Positions 40,974 through 49,305 of a stretch of DNA of 64,000 nt are shown one piece after another. The first letter of the stretch is position 1. Each line of letters starts with the position of its first letter. The notes under the pieces were generated by a model. It was not told the origin of the DNA and did not search any database. It was given only the letters and a program-made list of their open reading frames with translations. Source of the DNA: Arthrobacter sp. efr-133-TYG-118 (lineage in GTDB: Bacteria > Actinomycetota > Actinomycetes > Actinomycetales > Micrococcaceae); the NCBI RefSeq assembly GCF_030209755.1, contig NZ_JARVRH010000025.1, forward strand, positions 1 to 64,000, given 5' to 3'. The position numbers were made by a program, and so were the translations under genes.

Positions 40974-41753
40974 ATGGGCAACGAGACTGCATGGCAGGAA
41001 GCCGCCATCACTGGCCGTTTTGCCGGGAAGACAGTGATCGTCACCGGGGCGGGCTCGGGCATCGGCCAGGCTACGGCCCTGCGCGTCGCGAAGGAAGGCG
41101 GGCGGGTCATCGCCGCCGACATCAGCAAGGAGCGCCTGGACGCCTTGGTGGACGAAAACGGAAGCCTGGACCTCGTGCCCGTGGCCGGAGACATCTCCAC
41201 CGAGGAGACCGTTGCCGCCGTCGTCGTTGCCGCCGGCGGCCGCGTGGACGCCCTCGCCAACATCGCCGGCATCATGGATAACTTCGCCCCGATTCACGAA
41301 GTGGACGACGCCATGTGGGAGCGGGTCTTCCGGATCAACGTCACAGCCCTCATGCGCTTGACCCGCGCGGTGGTGCCCCTGATGCTGGAGGCTGGCGCCG
41401 GCTCCGTGGTCAACGTCGCCTCCGAGGCCGGGCTGCGCGGCTCCGCCGCAGGTGCCACCTACACGGCGTCGAAGCACGCCGTGGTCGGCCTGACCAAGAA
41501 CTCGGCCGTGATGTACGGGCCGAAAGGGTTGCGTTTCAACGCCGTTGCTCCCGGGCCAACCATTACGAACATCGAGGCGGTGTGGGGATCCCAGTTGGCC
41601 GCCGAACGCCTCGGTCCGCTGATGCAGGCCACTGTCCCCACCCCGGCGACTGCCGCGCAGTTGGCAGCGTCCATCACCTTCCTGCTCAGCGATGACGGCA
41701 CCAACGTCAACGGCGCCATCCTCGCTTCCGACGGTGGCTGGTCGGCGCTGTAG
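40974..41753 (+). CDS. Short-chain dehydrogenase/reductase
   Basis: A 259-residue classical SDR: cofactor motif VTGAGSGIGQATAL near residue 24, NIAGIM near 98, active-site Ser in VVNVASEAGLRGSA and YTASKHAVVG near 162, C-terminus GAILASDGGWSAL. GGGAGGAAC precedes the ATG. It is controlled by the divergent TetR protein. It lacks the long insertion of mycofactocin-dependent SDRs, so despite the MftR-like neighbour a mycofactocin link is not supported. Substrate unknown. Confidence 0.9.
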   Translation: MGNETAWQEAAITGRFAGKTVIVTGAGSGIGQATALRVAKEGGRVIAADISKERLDALVDENGSLDLVPVAGDISTEETVAAVVVAAGGRVDALANIAGIMDNFAPIHEVDDAMWERVFRINVTALMRLTRAVVPLMLEAGAGSVVNVASEAGLRGSAAGATYTASKHAVVGLTKNSAVMYGPKGLRFNAVAPGPTITNIEAVWGSQLAAERLGPLMQATVPTPATAAQLAASITFLLSDDGTNVNGAILASDGGWSAL

Positions 41754-41768
41754 AGCGGATCCTAAAGC

Positions 41769-41809
41769 AGGACGAAGACGGCGGGAGCCTCCCGCCGTCG
41801 TCGTCCTGT
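41769..41809. terminator. Strong bidirectional terminator
   Basis: A 20-base arm (41769-41788) pairs with 41790-41809 with one mismatch; the apex is GGAGCCTCC. A run TGTTTTTTCTT follows on the plus strand. It lies between the convergent SDR and monooxygenase genes. Its core GACGGCGGGAG is the stem shared with hairpins at 7213, 15429 and 48839. Confidence 0.85.
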
Positions 41810-41823
41810 GTTTTTTCTTGCTT

Positions 41824-42135
41824 CTAGAGCGCGCCTTGGAGCGGAGTGCCCGCAGGGATCGGCTCGTGGCGCATCACGTCGACCGGGCGTTCAAGGAGAC
41901 CGTCAAGGGCCGCGTTGAGCCTCTTGACCGGCTCGCCGTCGCCGTGGGCGTCGAGCAATTCGGCGGACTCCCACTTCTCGATCATGAGGATCTGGCCGTT
42001 CGGTGAGTCGTGGATGGCGTATAGCAGGCAGCCGGGCTCCCGATGGACTTCCGCGATGGCCGGAGACAGGGCGGCGACGACCTGGTCGAACGATCCATCC
42101 TTGGGTGTGAATGTGGCGGTGACGACGACGGGCAT
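41824..42135 (-). CDS. Antibiotic-biosynthesis-monooxygenase-domain (ABM) protein
   Basis: A 103-residue ferredoxin-like dimeric fold: VVVTATFTPKDGSFDQVVAA at the start, HREPGCLLYAIHDSPNGQIL near residue 31 and EKWESAELLDAHGDGEPVKR. The family includes quinone-forming monooxygenases and heme-degrading or autoinducer-processing proteins. AAGGAG precedes the ATG. It lies nine bases downstream of the LacI gene, so the two may be co-transcribed. Confidence 0.88.
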   Translation of the reverse strand: MPVVVTATFTPKDGSFDQVVAALSPAIAEVHREPGCLLYAIHDSPNGQILMIEKWESAELLDAHGDGEPVKRLNAALDGLLERPVDVMRHEPIPAGTPLQGAL

Positions 42136-42144
42136 GGGTTCTCC

Positions 42145-43182
42145 TTAGTGAATAGCGGTTTGGGTGAGTGGTGCGCAGCTGTTGCGGGGCAGGAAATCGG
42201 CCTTGACCTCGATGAGGCGGGGACCGTCGGGCAATTTGCCCTGCATTCGACCCAGGACGAGCTCAAGGGAATGAACTGCGAGCATGTCAAGCGGCTGTCG
42301 GATGACGCTGAGCGGCGGCGACATCAGCTCGGTCCAGGGGTTGTCATCGAAGACGATCAAGGAGAGCTCTTCCGGGATCTTTATCCCGCCCTGGACCAGC
42401 CGCCGGACCGAACTTTGAACCTGGGCGGTGTTGGCCACGATGAGACCGGTTGGGGGCTGCGACATGGCAAGAAGGGAGCCGACGGCGTCACCGCCCGAGT
42501 CTCCACGAAACGGCACGTCGCGGATGAGAAGGGGATCGACGGCGAGGGATGCGTCCTCATGGGCGGCCCGGTATCCGCTGATCCTTGACCGCCCCGTCGA
42601 CGTGCTGCGTGGGCCCGTCACGAGTGCTATCCGGGTGTGGCCGAGGCCGATGAGGTACTCCGTGGAGCGTCGGGCGGAGTCAAAGTTCTCGATGCTGACA
42701 ACGTCCACGTCGGCGAGTTCCTCGATGGTCCTGTCGACGAACACTACGTTTACCCCCAGATCCTGAAGACGCGCCCACTTTTCGATGTTTCTACCGGTTG
42801 GGGTTGCTATCACTCCGCTGACCGAGCGGTCCAGGAGGGTGTCCAGTGAATCCGCTTCCAAGTGCGGATCCTCTTGCGTTGTCATCAAGACCACCTGGAC
42901 GCCATGGCCGCGGGCCTCCCAGACAATGCGGTCCGCGAGCCGTGCGAAGAACGGGTTGGAGAGGTCGGTGACCACCAGTCCAATGGTGAGCGCGTGGCCC
43001 GCGCTCAGTTCGCGGGCCGCGGCCCGCGGACGGTACCCCAGTTCATCGATGACCCTGAGGACTTCCTGCCGTTTAGCCGGCGCAACGGGACCTGAGTCCG
43101 GGTTCAGCACCCGTGACACCACTGAGACCGATACTCCCGCAGTCGCCGCGACATCGCGGATGGTCGGAGCCTTCTTCACCAC
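42145..43182 (-). CDS. LacI-family repressor of the TRAP locus
   Basis: A 345-residue regulator. The helix-turn-helix is PTIRDVAATAGVSVSVVSRV and the sensor domain contains LVVTDLSNPFFARLADRIVW and LSLIVFDDNPWTELMSPPLS. The start is one of two tandem GTG codons (43182 or 43179) right after AAGGAGGA; the longer open frame from 43320 would run through an operator. It is divergent from the TRAP operon at 43419, with an 18-bp palindrome at 43304, so it should control both directions. Confidence 0.9.
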   Translation of the reverse strand: MVKKAPTIRDVAATAGVSVSVVSRVLNPDSGPVAPAKRQEVLRVIDELGYRPRAAARELSAGHALTIGLVVTDLSNPFFARLADRIVWEARGHGVQVVLMTTQEDPHLEADSLDTLLDRSVSGVIATPTGRNIEKWARLQDLGVNVVFVDRTIEELADVDVVSIENFDSARRSTEYLIGLGHTRIALVTGPRSTSTGRSRISGYRAAHEDASLAVDPLLIRDVPFRGDSGGDAVGSLLAMSQPPTGLIVANTAQVQSSVRRLVQGGIKIPEELSLIVFDDNPWTELMSPPLSVIRQPLDMLAVHSLELVLGRMQGKLPDGPRLIEVKADFLPRNSCAPLTQTAIH

Positions 43183-43303
43183 TCCTCCTTGGGGGAATTC
43201 ATTGGGCGTAAGTCCATGCTTCGGCTCCATGTGGCCAGCAGTCCTCCTCGTGGATGCGCTTGGCTCGGAGCCGTTGACACAGCTTAGCACCGAGTGGTAC
43301 AAA

Positions 43304-43321
43304 AGTGGAACCGGTTCCACT
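43304..43321. promoter_or_regulatory. LacI operator of the TRAP locus
   Basis: AGTGGAACCGGTTCCACT is a perfect 18-bp palindrome centred on CG, typical of LacI-family operators. It lies 98 bases upstream of the dehydrogenase gene and 122 bases upstream of the LacI start. Confidence 0.8.
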
Positions 43322-43418
43322 CCGGATTGATTTCAGCCAGTATGCGACGAAGAAGTTGTGCCATCCGCTCAAGCGGCCAGGTTTCCTTCGCATCGCACCC
43401 CAATGAAGAGAGACTCCA

Positions 43419-44774
43419 GTGAACCTTCACAAACTCCTTGGCGACCGCGAGCAGGAAGGCCGTCCCATCAGGGTCGGCCTCATTGGCGCGGGACGTTACG
43501 GCACCATGTACCTCGCCCAGGCCAACAACATTCCGGGGATTCACGTCGTCGCCATCGCCGATATCAACGTGAAGCGCGCAGAAGGGGCCTTCGCCTTGGT
43601 TGAATGGCCGGCCGAGCAGATCGCCCCCGACATTGCCACGGCGCTCAAGAACCGAACCACGGCTATCGTGGCCAACGCGGACGAACTGTTCGACGTGGAC
43701 ATCGACGTGATCGTGGAAGCCACGGGCAACCCGATCGTGGGAATCAGGCACGCCCTGCGGGCCATCGAAACCAAGAAGCACATCATCATGGTGACCGTTG
43801 AAGCTGACGCGTTGGCTGGCCCGGCTCTGGCCAAGCGCGCAGAAGCCGCCGGCGTCGTGTATTCGATGGCCTACGGCGACCAGCCGGCCCTCATCATGGA
43901 ATTGGTGGACTGGGCGCGTACCAGCGGATTCGACGTGGTCTGCGCGGGCAAGGGTGCCAAGTACCTTGAGCACTACCACGAGATGAACCCGGACAACGTT
44001 TGGGAGAACTGGGAATTCTCGAAGGAACTCACGGACTCCGGACAGCTCAACCCGTACATGCACACCTCGTTCCGCGACGGCACGAAAGCAGCCATTGAGA
44101 TGGCAGCCGTCGCCAACGGCGCGGGCCTGGAACCGTCGGACGCCGGGCTCAGCTTTACGCCCGGCAACGTCGAGGAGATCGCCACAATCTGCCGGCCAAT
44201 CGACGTCGGGGGGTCCCTCGCGCACGAAGGCAGCGTGGACGTCATGTCCAGCGTGAACCGTGATGGCAGTTGGATCAGCCACAACACGCAGGAGGGCGTC
44301 TTCGTCGTCGTCAAGGCAACAAACGCTTACGTCTCCGGCTGCTTCAACGAATATCCCTGGCACCCGGACCCCACCGGCCAGTACGCAGCTCTTTACCGCC
44401 CGTACCACTACGTCGGCCTCGAACTCAACGTATCGATCGCAAATGCGGCGCTTCGGGGAATTGCTACGGGCGCGCCCATTGGTTTCTTCGGAGACGTGGT
44501 CGCCACCGCAAAGAAGGATCTCAAGGCCGGCGAATTCCTCGACGGCGAGGGCGGATTTACGGTGTGGGGCAAGCTGGTTTCGGCCAAGCACTCGGTGGCT
44601 ACCGGGGCCTTGCCAGTGGCCCTTGCCCACCACGTGGAACTGCGCAACGACGTCGCCAAGGGAGCGATTGTCCGCTGGGACGACGTCGTGATTGATGACT
44701 CGCTTTCCCAGGCGCTTGAGCTGCGCCGCGAAACCGAAGCGTTCATCGCCCAGACCGCCCCCGTGGGCGTTTGA
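43419..44774 (+). CDS. Homoserine-dehydrogenase-like oxidoreductase with SAF domain
   Basis: A 451-residue protein. The N-terminal Rossmann domain has IRVGLIGAGRYGTMYLAQAN near residue 17 and IEATGNPIVGIRHALRAIET-like text near 105. A middle catalytic-type domain follows, and the last about 110 residues form a SAF domain (TAKKDLKAGEFLDGEGG near 365), a module also found in sialic acid synthases and altronate dehydratases. GTG start after AAGAGAG. It is the first gene of the operon with a TRAP importer and a second dehydrogenase. The reaction is unknown; a branched or hydroxylated acid is a reasonable guess. Confidence 0.8.
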   Translation: MNLHKLLGDREQEGRPIRVGLIGAGRYGTMYLAQANNIPGIHVVAIADINVKRAEGAFALVEWPAEQIAPDIATALKNRTTAIVANADELFDVDIDVIVEATGNPIVGIRHALRAIETKKHIIMVTVEADALAGPALAKRAEAAGVVYSMAYGDQPALIMELVDWARTSGFDVVCAGKGAKYLEHYHEMNPDNVWENWEFSKELTDSGQLNPYMHTSFRDGTKAAIEMAAVANGAGLEPSDAGLSFTPGNVEEIATICRPIDVGGSLAHEGSVDVMSSVNRDGSWISHNTQEGVFVVVKATNAYVSGCFNEYPWHPDPTGQYAALYRPYHYVGLELNVSIANAALRGIATGAPIGFFGDVVATAKKDLKAGEFLDGEGGFTVWGKLVSAKHSVATGALPVALAHHVELRNDVAKGAIVRWDDVVIDDSLSQALELRRETEAFIAQTAPVGV

Positions 44775-44833
44775 CTCGTCTCTCCTTGCTTCCGTCATCC
44801 GGATCGCATCCTTCCAATGAAGAAAGGCATCGC

Positions 44834-45871
44834 ATGAACACCAAGACCCGCGCCATCACCGGAGTCCTCGCCTGCAGCTTGGCTGCAACTGCCCTTGCTG
44901 GATGTGCCGCCGCCGGCGCATCCAGTGGCGGCCAGGCCGCACCGGTCGCCAAGATCCAATTGTCGATTCCTGACCCGCTCACCTCCTCCGTAGGCGTGTC
45001 TGCGCAGCACTTCGCGGACCAGGTAAAGAAGACATCCAACGGATCGGTCGTGGTTACCGTCGTTCCCAATGGCACGAGCTTCAGCGGCGACCAGAACGCC
45101 GCCGTCACGCGGCTGCAGGGCGGCTCGCTGGACGCCCTGATCCTCTCAACCTCGGTTTACGCCTCGGTGGTGCCGGAAATGAACGCGATCAGCATCCCCT
45201 ACCTCTTCAAGGACACCACCGAAGAGGCCGCGTTCCTGGCAGGTAAACCGGGTCAAGACCTGAAGGACAAGCTCGCCAAGAAGGACACAGTCGCCCTGAG
45301 CTTCCTCACCAGGACAGGCCGTGAAATCACCAACTCTGTTCGTCCTATTACCCAGCCGTCAGACCTCAAGGGACTGAAGATCCGCGTACCGGGCAACACG
45401 TTGTGGACAGACTTCTTCGGCAAGCTCGGTGCAAGCCCCACCACCATGGCGTTCTCAGAAGTCTTTACCGGCCTGCAAACCGGCACCATTGACGGCCAGG
45501 AGAATCCGATCGAGGTGCCGTGGACCAATAAGTTCTCGGAAGTGCAGAAGTATGTCTCGCTGACCAACCACATCAACGACGCCTGGGTACTCGCCTTGTC
45601 GTCAAAGAAATGGGCGACACTCAGCGCGGACCAGCAAAAAGCGCTCACTGACGCTTCGACGGAAACTGCCTCGTTCAAAACGACCTACGACACAGATCAA
45701 GCGAAGAGGCAGTTGGACGAGTTGACCGCCAAGGGCATGAAGGCTAACGAGCTCAGCGCTTCCAGCATCGAAGAGTTCAAAGCCGTCTCGAAGAGCTTGT
45801 ACCCGGACTTCTCGAAGCTCATTGGAAAAGACTTCTTCGACCAAGCGGTCGCCTTCGCGCCCGCCAAGTAA
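44834..45871 (+). CDS. dctP: TRAP transporter substrate-binding protein (DctP family)
   Basis: A 345-residue binding protein with a lipoprotein signal (CSLAATALAGC). Family features: IQLSIPDPLTSSVGVSAQHF near residue 38, a motif near RPITQPSDLKGLKIRVPGN (residue 175) carrying the conserved Arg that binds the substrate carboxylate, and ETGTIDGQEN-like FTGLQTGTIDGQENPIEVPW near 215. ATG at 44834 follows AAAGG. DctP proteins bind organic acids, so the locus probably imports a carboxylate. Confidence 0.92.
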   Translation: MNTKTRAITGVLACSLAATALAGCAAAGASSGGQAAPVAKIQLSIPDPLTSSVGVSAQHFADQVKKTSNGSVVVTVVPNGTSFSGDQNAAVTRLQGGSLDALILSTSVYASVVPEMNAISIPYLFKDTTEEAAFLAGKPGQDLKDKLAKKDTVALSFLTRTGREITNSVRPITQPSDLKGLKIRVPGNTLWTDFFGKLGASPTTMAFSEVFTGLQTGTIDGQENPIEVPWTNKFSEVQKYVSLTNHINDAWVLALSSKKWATLSADQQKALTDASTETASFKTTYDTDQAKRQLDELTAKGMKANELSASSIEEFKAVSKSLYPDFSKLIGKDFFDQAVAFAPAK

Positions 45872-45962
45872 TCCGTCACGGGGTGGGAGCCTTCCAGGGT
45901 TCCCACCCCAATGCCCACCAAGCCACATCAATTCCGCTCTCAATGTCGAAAGTCTGGACACA

Positions 45963-47882
45963 ATGGAACACACCCTCACCTCCCGGGACCTGGAAGAGGC
46001 CCTCCCGCCCGATGCTGAAGAGATCCTGCACTCGGGTCACGTCGCTTCGGGCTGGAGCGGCGCGATTTGGCTGGACCGGACCTTGGAGTGGATTGTGGGC
46101 GCCGCGATCCTCGCCGAGCTCGTCGTCATCCTGCTGAATATCACGTTCCGCGTGATCACCGGCGATTCGGTTCTTTGGACCCAGGAAGTCTCCGAGATAG
46201 CGCTCCTGACGATCGCCTTCATGGGTGGGGCAATAGCGTATCCCAAGGGAGCCCACATGTCTGTGCAGGCCCTGATCATGAGGCTCCCCGCAGCGTGGAA
46301 ACCCTATCTGGCTGCGCTGGTGGACTGGCTTGTCTTCGTGATGAGCGCCGGTGCTTTCGCGCTTTTCGTTCCTACGCTGGTCCAGCAAATCGAGGAAAAG
46401 ACCCCCATCCTGCAGCTCCCGGTGTTCTGGGTCTCCATGCCGTTCTCGCTGGGCATGGTCCTTATCGCCTGGTTCGCGCTCGTCAAGCTTAGGCGGCAGC
46501 AAAAGCGGGCCGTCCTGGCGGCAGCCGGCATCGCGGCGGCGCTTGTCGTCGTCGTGCTCCTGGCTCCGCCGCTCTTTTACTATGCCTCGCCGAACGTCCT
46601 CCTTGGCACGGTGCTCGCGATTCTGTTCGTCCTGCTATTCCTCGGACTTCCTATCGCCTTCGTCCTCGCCCTGGCCTCCGGGATCTATCTCTACCTCGGA
46701 GGAATTTCCGAAGTCAGCGCTATTCCGATCGGCATGGCCTCGGGCGCAAAGGGATTCGTGTTGTTGGCGATCCCCTTCTTCATCCTTGCCGGCACAGTCA
46801 TGAACTCCGCAGGACTCACCCTCCCGTTGGCCAAGCTCGTCGACGCCCTTATCGGGCACCTGCGCGGGGGACTGCTCCAAGTGGTGGTCGTGACCATGTA
46901 CATTTTCTCCGGCATATCGGGGTCCAAAGTTGCCGACGTCGCAGCCGTTGGCACCACGATGCGCGGCATGCTTGAAGAGCGCAAGTATCCGCGCGGCGAG
47001 GTTGTCGCCGTACTATCGGCGTCTGCCATCATGGGTGAAACCATCCCGCCCAGTATCGTCCTTCTCGTCCTAGGCTCCATCACCACAATTTCGACCACCA
47101 CGCTGTTTCTTGCCGGTTTTGTGCCTGCTGCATTCCTGGCGCTCGTGGTCATGGTGCTCGTGTTCCTGCGGGCACGCAAACAGGGCGGAGTCGCCAGCCC
47201 CAAGGCAAGCTGGCGGGCACGCGGTTCGGCCACGTTCTTCGCGCTTCCCACGCTTCTCCTGCCTGTTGGCATGGTCGCCGGGATCCTGAGCGGTTTCGCG
47301 ACGCCGACGGAAGTTTCCTCCGTCGCCGTCGCCTACGCATTCGTCCTGGCCGCGGCCTACCGCCGGGGCAGCAAGCGACTGCTTGGTGACACGCTGCGGG
47401 AAACGACGACGACGGCGGGCATGGTGCTCTTCATCATCGCCGCCGCTTCTCCGCTCGCCCAGACCCTTGCACTCGCCGGTGTCTCGCAGCAAATCCACGA
47501 CCTCATGTCCAGCCTTGGAGATTCCCCCGTCCTCTTCATGCTGTTCACCGTCATCCTGCTCGTCATCATGGGACAGTTGCTCGAGGGCCTCCCAGCCGTG
47601 CTGATTTTCGCTCCGTTGCTGCTGCCCATCGCTACCGATTTCGGCGTCAACCCCGTGCAGTACGCCATGGTGCTCATCATCTCCATGGGCATAGGCTCGT
47701 TCGCCCCTCCGGCCGGTGTCGGTTTCTATGTAGCGTGTGCCACCGCCCGGGAGACAGTGGAAAACAGCCTCAAACACTTCTGGCCGTATCTGCTTGCCCT
47801 TTTCGTCGGACTTCTGGTGCTCGCGGCAGTGCCGTGGTTTAGTACCTTCCTGCCCGCCCTGGCCGGACTGATCCCGTTCTAG
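45963..47882 (+). CDS. dctQM: Fused TRAP transporter small and large permease (DctQM)
   Basis: A 639-residue membrane protein. Residues about 35-185 form the four-helix DctQ part (WIVGAAILAELVVILLNITF, then EVSEIALLTIAFMGGAIAYP). The rest is the DctM part with about twelve helices, including IPFFILAGTVMNSAGLTLPL and GGLLQVVVVTMYIFSGISGS. Fusion of Q and M is known in some TRAP systems. The start at 45963 is preferred because residues before it are coded over the end of dctP. Sodium-coupled uptake is expected. Confidence 0.92.
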   Translation: MEHTLTSRDLEEALPPDAEEILHSGHVASGWSGAIWLDRTLEWIVGAAILAELVVILLNITFRVITGDSVLWTQEVSEIALLTIAFMGGAIAYPKGAHMSVQALIMRLPAAWKPYLAALVDWLVFVMSAGAFALFVPTLVQQIEEKTPILQLPVFWVSMPFSLGMVLIAWFALVKLRRQQKRAVLAAAGIAAALVVVVLLAPPLFYYASPNVLLGTVLAILFVLLFLGLPIAFVLALASGIYLYLGGISEVSAIPIGMASGAKGFVLLAIPFFILAGTVMNSAGLTLPLAKLVDALIGHLRGGLLQVVVVTMYIFSGISGSKVADVAAVGTTMRGMLEERKYPRGEVVAVLSASAIMGETIPPSIVLLVLGSITTISTTTLFLAGFVPAAFLALVVMVLVFLRARKQGGVASPKASWRARGSATFFALPTLLLPVGMVAGILSGFATPTEVSSVAVAYAFVLAAAYRRGSKRLLGDTLRETTTTAGMVLFIIAAASPLAQTLALAGVSQQIHDLMSSLGDSPVLFMLFTVILLVIMGQLLEGLPAVLIFAPLLLPIATDFGVNPVQYAMVLIISMGIGSFAPPAGVGFYVACATARETVENSLKHFWPYLLALFVGLLVLAAVPWFSTFLPALAGLIPF

Positions 47883-47885
47883 GCC

Positions 47886-48788
47886 ATGGCACAGATAACT
47901 AACGCTGAGTCCCCTGCTGTTCCTTTTTCTGTGGCCCTTCTGGGTACGGGACCGATGGGCGCCCCGATTGCCCGGAACTTGATCGCTGCCGGCGTGCCAC
48001 TGAAACTCTGGAACCGTACGGCTCACAAGGCCAAGGCGATCCCGGGAGGGCGTGCCGTGGACTCTCCGGCGGAAGCCGCCAGCGAGGTAGTCCTAACGGT
48101 GCTACCCGATCTGCCCCAGGTCGAGGGACTGCTTGACGGACCCGACGGCCTCGTTGCGGGTTGGAGGACGGGCAAGATTGAAAACCCGATCCTGGTGGTG
48201 CACGGCACGGTGTCGCCTGTTGCCGTCGCGGCGTTCGCCGCGACATGCCGGAAAGTCCATGGAGTAACCGTCATCGACGCCCCGCTCAGTGGCGGTACTA
48301 TCGGCGCCGAAGAGGGACGGCTGAGCATCATGGCTGGCGGGCCTTTGGACATCGTTGAGGGTCTCGGGCAACTCTTCGGGCTCTACAGTTCCACCGTTTT
48401 GCGGTTCGGAGAAACGGGCGCCGGATCCATAGTCAAGGCCTGCAACCAGATCGTGGTGGCCGCAACAGTAACGGCAATCTCGGAGGCCATGGCGCTAGCC
48501 GAGGCATCCGAGCTGGATCTTGGCGACGTGCAGTCAATACTTGCCGGTGGCCTGGCAAATTCCGAAGTCTTGCGGCAGAAGGGCCAACGCTGGGTCGACG
48601 CCGATTTCGAAGGCGGCGGATCTGCGAAGAACCAGCTAAAGGACTTGACCTTCATTGCCGAGGTCGCGGCAGAAGCTGGACTCGATCTTCCGGTTTCCAA
48701 CAGTGTCCGCCGTGCATTTCAGACAATGGTTTCCCAGGGGCTTGGCGAGCTGGACCACACAGGTATCTACCTCAGTATCCGAGGCTAG
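47886..48788 (+). CDS. 3-hydroxyisobutyrate-dehydrogenase-family oxidoreductase
   Basis: A 300-residue beta-hydroxyacid dehydrogenase: cofactor motif VALLGTGPMGAPIARNLIAA near residue 16, the substrate-binding block VIDAPLSGGTIGAEEGRLSI near 125, and the catalytic Lys in GSIVKACNQIVVAA near 180. It starts three bases after the permease. The family oxidises 3-hydroxy acids such as 3-hydroxyisobutyrate, tartronate semialdehyde or L-threonate. With the SAF-domain dehydrogenase it forms a two-dehydrogenase pathway for the TRAP substrate. Confidence 0.9.
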   Translation: MAQITNAESPAVPFSVALLGTGPMGAPIARNLIAAGVPLKLWNRTAHKAKAIPGGRAVDSPAEAASEVVLTVLPDLPQVEGLLDGPDGLVAGWRTGKIENPILVVHGTVSPVAVAAFAATCRKVHGVTVIDAPLSGGTIGAEEGRLSIMAGGPLDIVEGLGQLFGLYSSTVLRFGETGAGSIVKACNQIVVAATVTAISEAMALAEASELDLGDVQSILAGGLANSEVLRQKGQRWVDADFEGGGSAKNQLKDLTFIAEVAAEAGLDLPVSNSVRRAFQTMVSQGLGELDHTGIYLSIRG

Positions 48789-48838
48789 TCAGGAGCCTGT
48801 GTGAATGCCGGTGGGCGGCGCTGTAGGGAGCTTTAACG

Positions 48839-48881
48839 GCAGGACGACGACGGCGGGAGCGTCCCGCCGTCGTCGTCCTGC
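48839..48881. terminator. Perfect 20-bp stem hairpin
   Basis: GCAGGACGACGACGGCGGGA pairs fully with 48862-48881 across GCG. It lies between the convergent dehydrogenase (ends 48788) and DUF2630 (ends 48895). There is no T-run, but the stem repeats that of the terminator at 41769. Confidence 0.75.
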
Positions 48882-48894
48882 GTCACCTGCGGCT

Positions 48895-49146
48895 TCAGCC
48901 GGTGTAGCCCTCCACCTGTTTTGGGGGCCGTGGTTTGGCTTCGTTCGGGTTCTCCCCGTACTGCCTCTTGGCCCGCCTTTGCCGCAACAGGTCCCAGCAC
49001 TGATCCAGATCCTGTTCAATGCGCTCCAGCCTCACGCGGTCAGGGGCATGTGCAGGACCCGGCGGGGCCGCCTCTGCCTTCTCCCGGAGTTCCCGCTCCT
49101 CCTCCACCAGTGATTGGATGCGGTGGAGAATGCCCTGTTCGTCCAT
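48895..49146 (-). CDS. DUF2630 family protein
   Basis: An 83-residue soluble protein, nearly all charged helix: DEQGILHRIQSLVEEERELR at the start and RVRLERIEQDLDQCWDLLRQ near residue 38, ending in a Pro-rich tail. This is the characteristic actinobacterial DUF2630 pattern. GAGGG precedes the ATG. No function is known; the helical heptads suggest self-association. Confidence 0.88.
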   Translation of the reverse strand: MDEQGILHRIQSLVEEERELREKAEAAPPGPAHAPDRVRLERIEQDLDQCWDLLRQRRAKRQYGENPNEAKPRPPKQVEGYTG

Positions 49147-49305
49147 GGTGACCCTCTTCCTGAACTAGCCGTTACCAGTCAGGTTAGTGAGCTGTGCTGG
49201 GTGTGAACAGAGGTCGTGGTCGCGGGAGCCATCCCGGCAGTCTCCCGTTTGCGGAATACTTGGATGCAGATTCAGGATTTCCGCAAGCGAAGGCGGTGAT
49301 TAGCC

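Noticed and set aside
40259..41753. Mycofactocin-linked redox pair
   Set aside because: The regulator resembles MftR, but the SDR lacks the extra insertion of mycofactocin-dependent dehydrogenases and no mft genes are present.
43284..44798. Long minus-strand open frame opposite the SAF-domain dehydrogenase
   Set aside because: Antisense to a gene with a Rossmann motif, ribosome site and operon context; no recognisable domain in the antisense product.
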